Shown here: one piece after another, positions 60,903 to 64,000 of the stretch | How positions within the stretch are numbered: the stretch's first letter is position 1 | Layout: each line of letters begins with the position of its first letter | NCBI RefSeq assembly: GCF_000429125.1 | Contig: NZ_AUBG01000001.1 | Location: 310,001 to 374,000 of the forward strand | From: Aequorivita capsosiphonis DSM 23843 | Lineage (GTDB): Bacteria; Bacteroidota; Bacteroidia; Flavobacteriales; Flavobacteriaceae | Reading direction: 5' to 3' | DNA length: 64,000 nt | Position numbers and translations under genes: made by a program | The notes under the pieces: generated by a model | Databases searched by the model: none | Seen by the model: only the letters and a program-made list of their open reading frames with translations | What the model was told of the DNA's origin: nothing

Positions 60903-61367
60903 TTAATGTTTAACCAGTTTTGTCAAAAGCACAATCTGCCCCAAATGATATGCATCGTGCTGAATAATACCGTGAATATGTTGATAATAGGAAAGTTTGT
61001 TTGCCGGATATTCTTTTTTAAAATCAGCTTCGTTAAAAGTATTAAGAAAGTAAAGCCATTCTTTCTGCGTAGTCTCCAATGCTGCAAGCGTATTTTGCCA
61101 AGCCTCGTCGGAAGGATCTTTTATAACTTCAATATAATTATTTGAAGGGATTTCTAGTACTTCGCCTTGGACTCTTTTAAGAACGTTTTCGCGCCATGCA
61201 ATAATATGGTTTACAATTTCCCAAATGGTATTGCCATCCTGAATGGGTCGTTCGAAAGCTTGTTCCGAAGTAATTCTACTCAATGTATCCTGAAGCGTTA
61301 CATCCAGCCAAGGATGGCCGTGGTAAAGGTCGGTAAAAAGGCTTTGGATGCGGTTGGATTCGTTCAT
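60903..61367 (-). CDS. DinB family protein
   Basis: 154 residues, four-helix DinB/YfiT fold with metal His positions in IWEIVNHIIAWREN and IIQHDAYHLGQIVLLTKL. Members include thiol S-transferases and damage-inducible proteins; substrate unknown. ATG at 61367. Confidence 0.88.
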   Translation of the reverse strand: MNESNRIQSLFTDLYHGHPWLDVTLQDTLSRITSEQAFERPIQDGNTIWEIVNHIIAWRENVLKRVQGEVLEIPSNNYIEVIKDPSDEAWQNTLAALETTQKEWLYFLNTFNEADFKKEYPANKLSYYQHIHGIIQHDAYHLGQIVLLTKLVKH

Positions 61368-61427
61368 AGAATAGGTTTTCTTTCAAAGATAGCAACTATT
61401 ATGGAAAGTGTAAATTAGCACAATGAA

Positions 61428-61457
61428 AAAGCCACCCCAATTTTATTGAGATGGCTT
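61428..61457 (-). terminator. Terminator after the type IX-sorted protein gene
   Basis: AAAGCCA-CCCCAA (61428-61440) pairs imperfectly with TTGAGATGGCTTT (61445-61457), flanked by A and T runs. Confidence 0.65.
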
Positions 61458-61481
61458 TGTATATTTAAAAACTATTTTTGC

Positions 61482-62660
61482 TTAGTTCTTAATAAGCTTG
61501 TAAGTTCCCATTTCGCCATTAACTTCTACTTTCATGATATACGCTCCTGTATTTAAAGAAGAAACATCTAATTGAGAATCGGTAGCGTTAATGCGGCTAT
61601 TGATTACCTGTTGACCCAATAGGTTATAAATGCTAACATTTTCTATATTTCTCATGGACTTCAAGTTAAGAACGTTGGTAGCTGGATTTGGATAATAAGA
61701 AAATCCTTCTAAAGAATTTTCCGATACTCCAAGTGCATCACCACTGATAGCCACTAAACCAAGTTCTGCACAACCATTGTTAATGGAGCCCGTATCTGTA
61801 AATGATCCAGTAGTGGTATCAACAGCGTAAAAGCGATTTACACCTCCACCGTGATAACCAGCGGCATACAACATTCCAGTTGCCGGATCAAAATCGGCAT
61901 CTTGCGCGTGAGATAAATTCACTCCTGTAGGACCAACTATGGTAACCGCTGCTGTAGCCAAATCAACAGCGTATAAAAGATCGGTTCCAATATCCATGGT
62001 AAATGCATTACCCTCATTGTCTATTGCCAACCAAATTCCTAATCTACTTCCCATATTGCCTCCTACCTGGGTAATTGTTGCCGTAGCCACATCCACGGTA
62101 AAAAGTCTGTTGTTCGTGCTGTCACCAGTCAATATATACCAAGTTTGATTAATAGTGTTAAATGCTATACCGGTTATTACCTGAGGCACGTCTAAGTTTA
62201 AATTTCCAATTTCTGTTTCCAAACCAGTTTCCGGATCTATTTTAAATAGAAACGCATTTTCATCAAATGTGTCGGAACTAACTGCGTATATATTGCCATC
62301 GTCGTCATGATCACCAGCATAAAATTTTGTTGTGGTGCCAGTTATGTAATTGATATTATGAGGTCCAGCTACTGGGAAAGTTCCAAAGCCACGCTCACAA
62401 CCACCATACACACTAGCCGCGTAAACATCGCCCGCAACTATGGAACCAACGGGATTCTCAGAATTATTTGCATTAAAGTGATTTTGTAACACTAATCTTT
62501 CTGCTGGCGTAAATAGATCTTCTGGTTCAGCACCAAGTGGATTTTCTACCGCATCCATACGATTCAACAAATCAGTAACAGTTGTATTTTGTAGGTCCTG
62601 AGCATTTACAGTACCTAGTGTTGCCACAAGGCAACCCAATAAAAAGGTAATTTTTTTCAT
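61482..62660 (-). CDS. Secreted protein with beta-propeller-like repeats and type IX sorting domain
   Basis: 392 residues. Signal peptide (MKKITFLLGCLVATLGTVNAQ), then repeats of about 40-50 residues of the form YAVDLATAAVTIVGPTG / FTVDVATATITQVGG / YAVDTTTGSFTDTGS / FKIDPETGLETEIGNLN, resembling a beta-propeller. The C-terminal about 75 residues (SLEGFSYYPNPATNVLNLKS ... LDVSSLNTGAYIMKVEV) are a type A T9SS sorting domain, so the protein is exported to the cell surface or medium. Ligand or partner unknown. Confidence 0.88.
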   Translation of the reverse strand: MKKITFLLGCLVATLGTVNAQDLQNTTVTDLLNRMDAVENPLGAEPEDLFTPAERLVLQNHFNANNSENPVGSIVAGDVYAASVYGGCERGFGTFPVAGPHNINYITGTTTKFYAGDHDDDGNIYAVSSDTFDENAFLFKIDPETGLETEIGNLNLDVPQVITGIAFNTINQTWYILTGDSTNNRLFTVDVATATITQVGGNMGSRLGIWLAIDNEGNAFTMDIGTDLLYAVDLATAAVTIVGPTGVNLSHAQDADFDPATGMLYAAGYHGGGVNRFYAVDTTTGSFTDTGSINNGCAELGLVAISGDALGVSENSLEGFSYYPNPATNVLNLKSMRNIENVSIYNLLGQQVINSRINATDSQLDVSSLNTGAYIMKVEVNGEMGTYKLIKN

Positions 62661-63159
62661 TTTAATAAGGGGATTAAATTTAAAGAGTTAAGTTTTTCTA
62701 AGAAGCTGTGAAAGTATAAAATATTTAATAAATAAGGGCTGAAACGAGAGAAAAAATACATATTGAGATCCGTAAAATTCTATAAACCAGATTATTACCA
62801 AAATAATCTTACATAGTTTGAACAAATCTGATTCATTTTTTAATGTAAATTGAACCTTAAAAGAATGTTTCATATTAACCCGTCTGAAACAAACTATAAT
62901 CAACTCCTTATAAATCACATAAACCTTTGCATTCCCATAAAAAAGGAGTTTCTTCAAAAGAGCTTAAAAGTATTATTATTTTACCTTGAACAGATAAACT
63001 CCATAGTTTTTTATGAACGATTTGAACTTTTGGTCTTTTTCTAAAAATCGAAGTTATTTTGCTGTTAACATTTAATGCGAATAAATGAAATTTTGATTTT
63101 GCTAAAAACATTTAAAAGTTTAATTTCAACACTTATATATAGTGGTTTAAGATTTTTAT
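62661..63159. other. 499-base A+T-rich gap between divergent secreted-protein genes
   Basis: No gene is supported on either strand. A near-consensus -7 box (AACCTTTG, 62922-62929) is the only promoter-like word I see on the plus strand; the -33 element is absent. It must hold the promoters of both the T9SS protein gene and the PETase-like gene. Confidence 0.4.
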
Positions 63160-64000
63160 ATGAAAAAAATATACGCTGTAGCACTTTTATTTTTACTGAC
63201 TTCAATAGCACCAAACATGCTGTTGTCACAGTGTGAAGACGTCACCGTTGAGAGTTTAACAAACCCAGGGCCTTTTGACTTTGCTACACTCACTGAAGCA
63301 GATGGGCTTAGAAATGGTCCCGGATATTTTGGTGCCACGGTATATTATCCCACAAATGCTACGCCTCCTTTTGCGAGTATAGCCATTGTTCCTGGATTTA
63401 CGGCGCCGCCTTCAAGCGTTGCCGAATGGGGCCCGTTTTATGCTTCTCACGGAATTGCAACTATCATTATAGGAACCAATTCTATTTTTGATTTTCCAGA
63501 AGCTAGAGCATATGCGCTAATAGATGCCTTAGAAACAATGCGTCAGGAAAATGCCCGAAGCACATCACCTTTAGAAAACAAACTGGATGTTGATAAATTT
63601 GCAGTAAGTGGATGGTCTATGGGTGGCGGTGGAGCACAGCGAGCGGCAGTATTGGACAACTCAATTAAAGGTGTGGTTGCCCTATGCCCTTGGTTAACGA
63701 ATCCATCGCTAGACCACGCAAGTCCTGTGTTAATTTTTAGTGGTCAAAACGATCCAACGGCACCTCCTGCCCAACACGCAGATATTCATTATAATGTTAC
63801 ACCAAATACAACCGACAAACTACTTTTTGAAGTTGAAAACGGAGATCACTCCGTTGCAAATACGCCCAACGGAGGCAATGGAGCCGTAGGAAAAATCGCC
63901 CTTTCTTGGCTTAAATTATACGTTGATAAAAATGATTGTTATTGTCCTTTATTAACAGACGAACTCTTAATTAATCCTCCAGCAGCTTCTAAAGTGGAAT
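63160..64000 (+). CDS. PET hydrolase-like polyesterase/cutinase family enzyme (C-terminus cut by window edge)
   Basis: 280 residues visible. Signal peptide (MKKIYAVALLFLLTSIAP). Alpha/beta hydrolase closely patterned on the polyesterase-lipase-cutinase family: oxyanion segment VPGFTAPPSSVAEWGPFYAS with Phe80 where the Ideonella PETase has Tyr87; nucleophile elbow GWSMGGGG with Ser153, keeping Trp152 and Met154; CPW with Trp178 (PETase Trp185); acid FSGQNDPTAP with Asp198; NGDHSVAN with His230. Cys260 and Cys262 follow near the end of the visible part. A T9SS domain is expected beyond the window, as in Bacteroidota homologues. Likely hydrolyses polyesters such as cutin or PET at the cell surface. 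Confidence 0.88.
   Translation, partial: MKKIYAVALLFLLTSIAPNMLLSQCEDVTVESLTNPGPFDFATLTEADGLRNGPGYFGATVYYPTNATPPFASIAIVPGFTAPPSSVAEWGPFYASHGIATIIIGTNSIFDFPEARAYALIDALETMRQENARSTSPLENKLDVDKFAVSGWSMGGGGAQRAAVLDNSIKGVVALCPWLTNPSLDHASPVLIFSGQNDPTAPPAQHADIHYNVTPNTTDKLLFEVENGDHSVANTPNGGNGAVGKIALSWLKLYVDKNDCYCPLLTDELLINPPAASKVE

Noticed and set aside
1-64000. CRISPR arrays, complete insertion sequences, rRNA genes, retrons
   Set aside because: No regularly spaced repeat, transposase, reverse transcriptase or rRNA sequence was seen in the window.

Overview
The window reads as a chromosome segment of a marine-type Flavobacteriaceae bacterium (Bacteroidota). Evidence: low G+C, Bacteroidota-type promoters (TTTG, 19 nt, TAnnTTTG), gene families typical of the class (DUF4199, DUF4290, DUF2911, YqgE/AlgH, L31 type B, START-like SRPBCC, type IX secretion C-terminal domains), and a PET-hydrolase-like polyesterase of the kind reported from Aequorivita and Kaistella. 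Genus-level placement near Aequorivita is only an inference.

Layout. 1-30 kb is ordinary chromosome: start of carB, rpmH, a TPR membrane protein, lytic transglycosylase, alpha/beta hydrolase, mtaB, a peptide-binding lipoprotein, GlmU-like protein, rpmE2, DUF4199/glycosyltransferase, a phosphosugar mutase/ABC exporter pair, an ECF sigma/anti-sigma/CpxP-like module, an SRPBCC/SDR/photolyase operon, DUF4290-murA, an ATPase-recQ-fmt operon, HU, YqgE, aminotransferase class IV and a START-like protein.

30.1-48.7 kb is an integrated mobile island of about 18.5 kb. It sits at a tRNA-Met gene (30117-30190), whose 3' half is repeated in diverged form at 48661-48703. A 15-bp identical core begins at the anticodon loop. 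A near-identical 23-nt repeat (two tandem 11-nt units) lies just inside each end, next to a tyrosine integrase. The left part carries a BfmA/BtgA-type mobilization accessory protein, a helix-turn-helix-like partner and about 1 kb of structured non-coding DNA (oriT candidate), but no relaxase. The cargo is a tight leftward defence operon: C5-methyltransferase (DrmMII), a 916-aa DrmE-like protein, a NERD-nuclease/UvrD-helicase fusion, DrmA helicase, DrmB (DUF1998) and a TIR-like protein. An AbiE-type antitoxin/toxin pair lies upstream. This looks like a class 2 DISARM variant that lacks the phospholipase-D protein DrmC and instead carries two other candidate effectors. It is the best candidate for an undescribed system here.

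Just outside the island is a small unit: a GIY-YIG nuclease reading frame, broken by one extra A, lies between two decayed copies of a tRNA 3' end plus terminator.

49-64 kb returns to housekeeping: hisS, a MacB-like permease, the rpsF-rpsR-rplI ribosomal operon with a recognisable promoter and leader hairpin, a LytTR regulator, priA, DUF2147, BrkB/YihY, nadC, rlmH, DinB, a type IX-sorted beta-propeller-like protein, and at the right edge a truncated PETase-like hydrolase. Several A+T-rich self-complementary intergenic repeats recur between genes.
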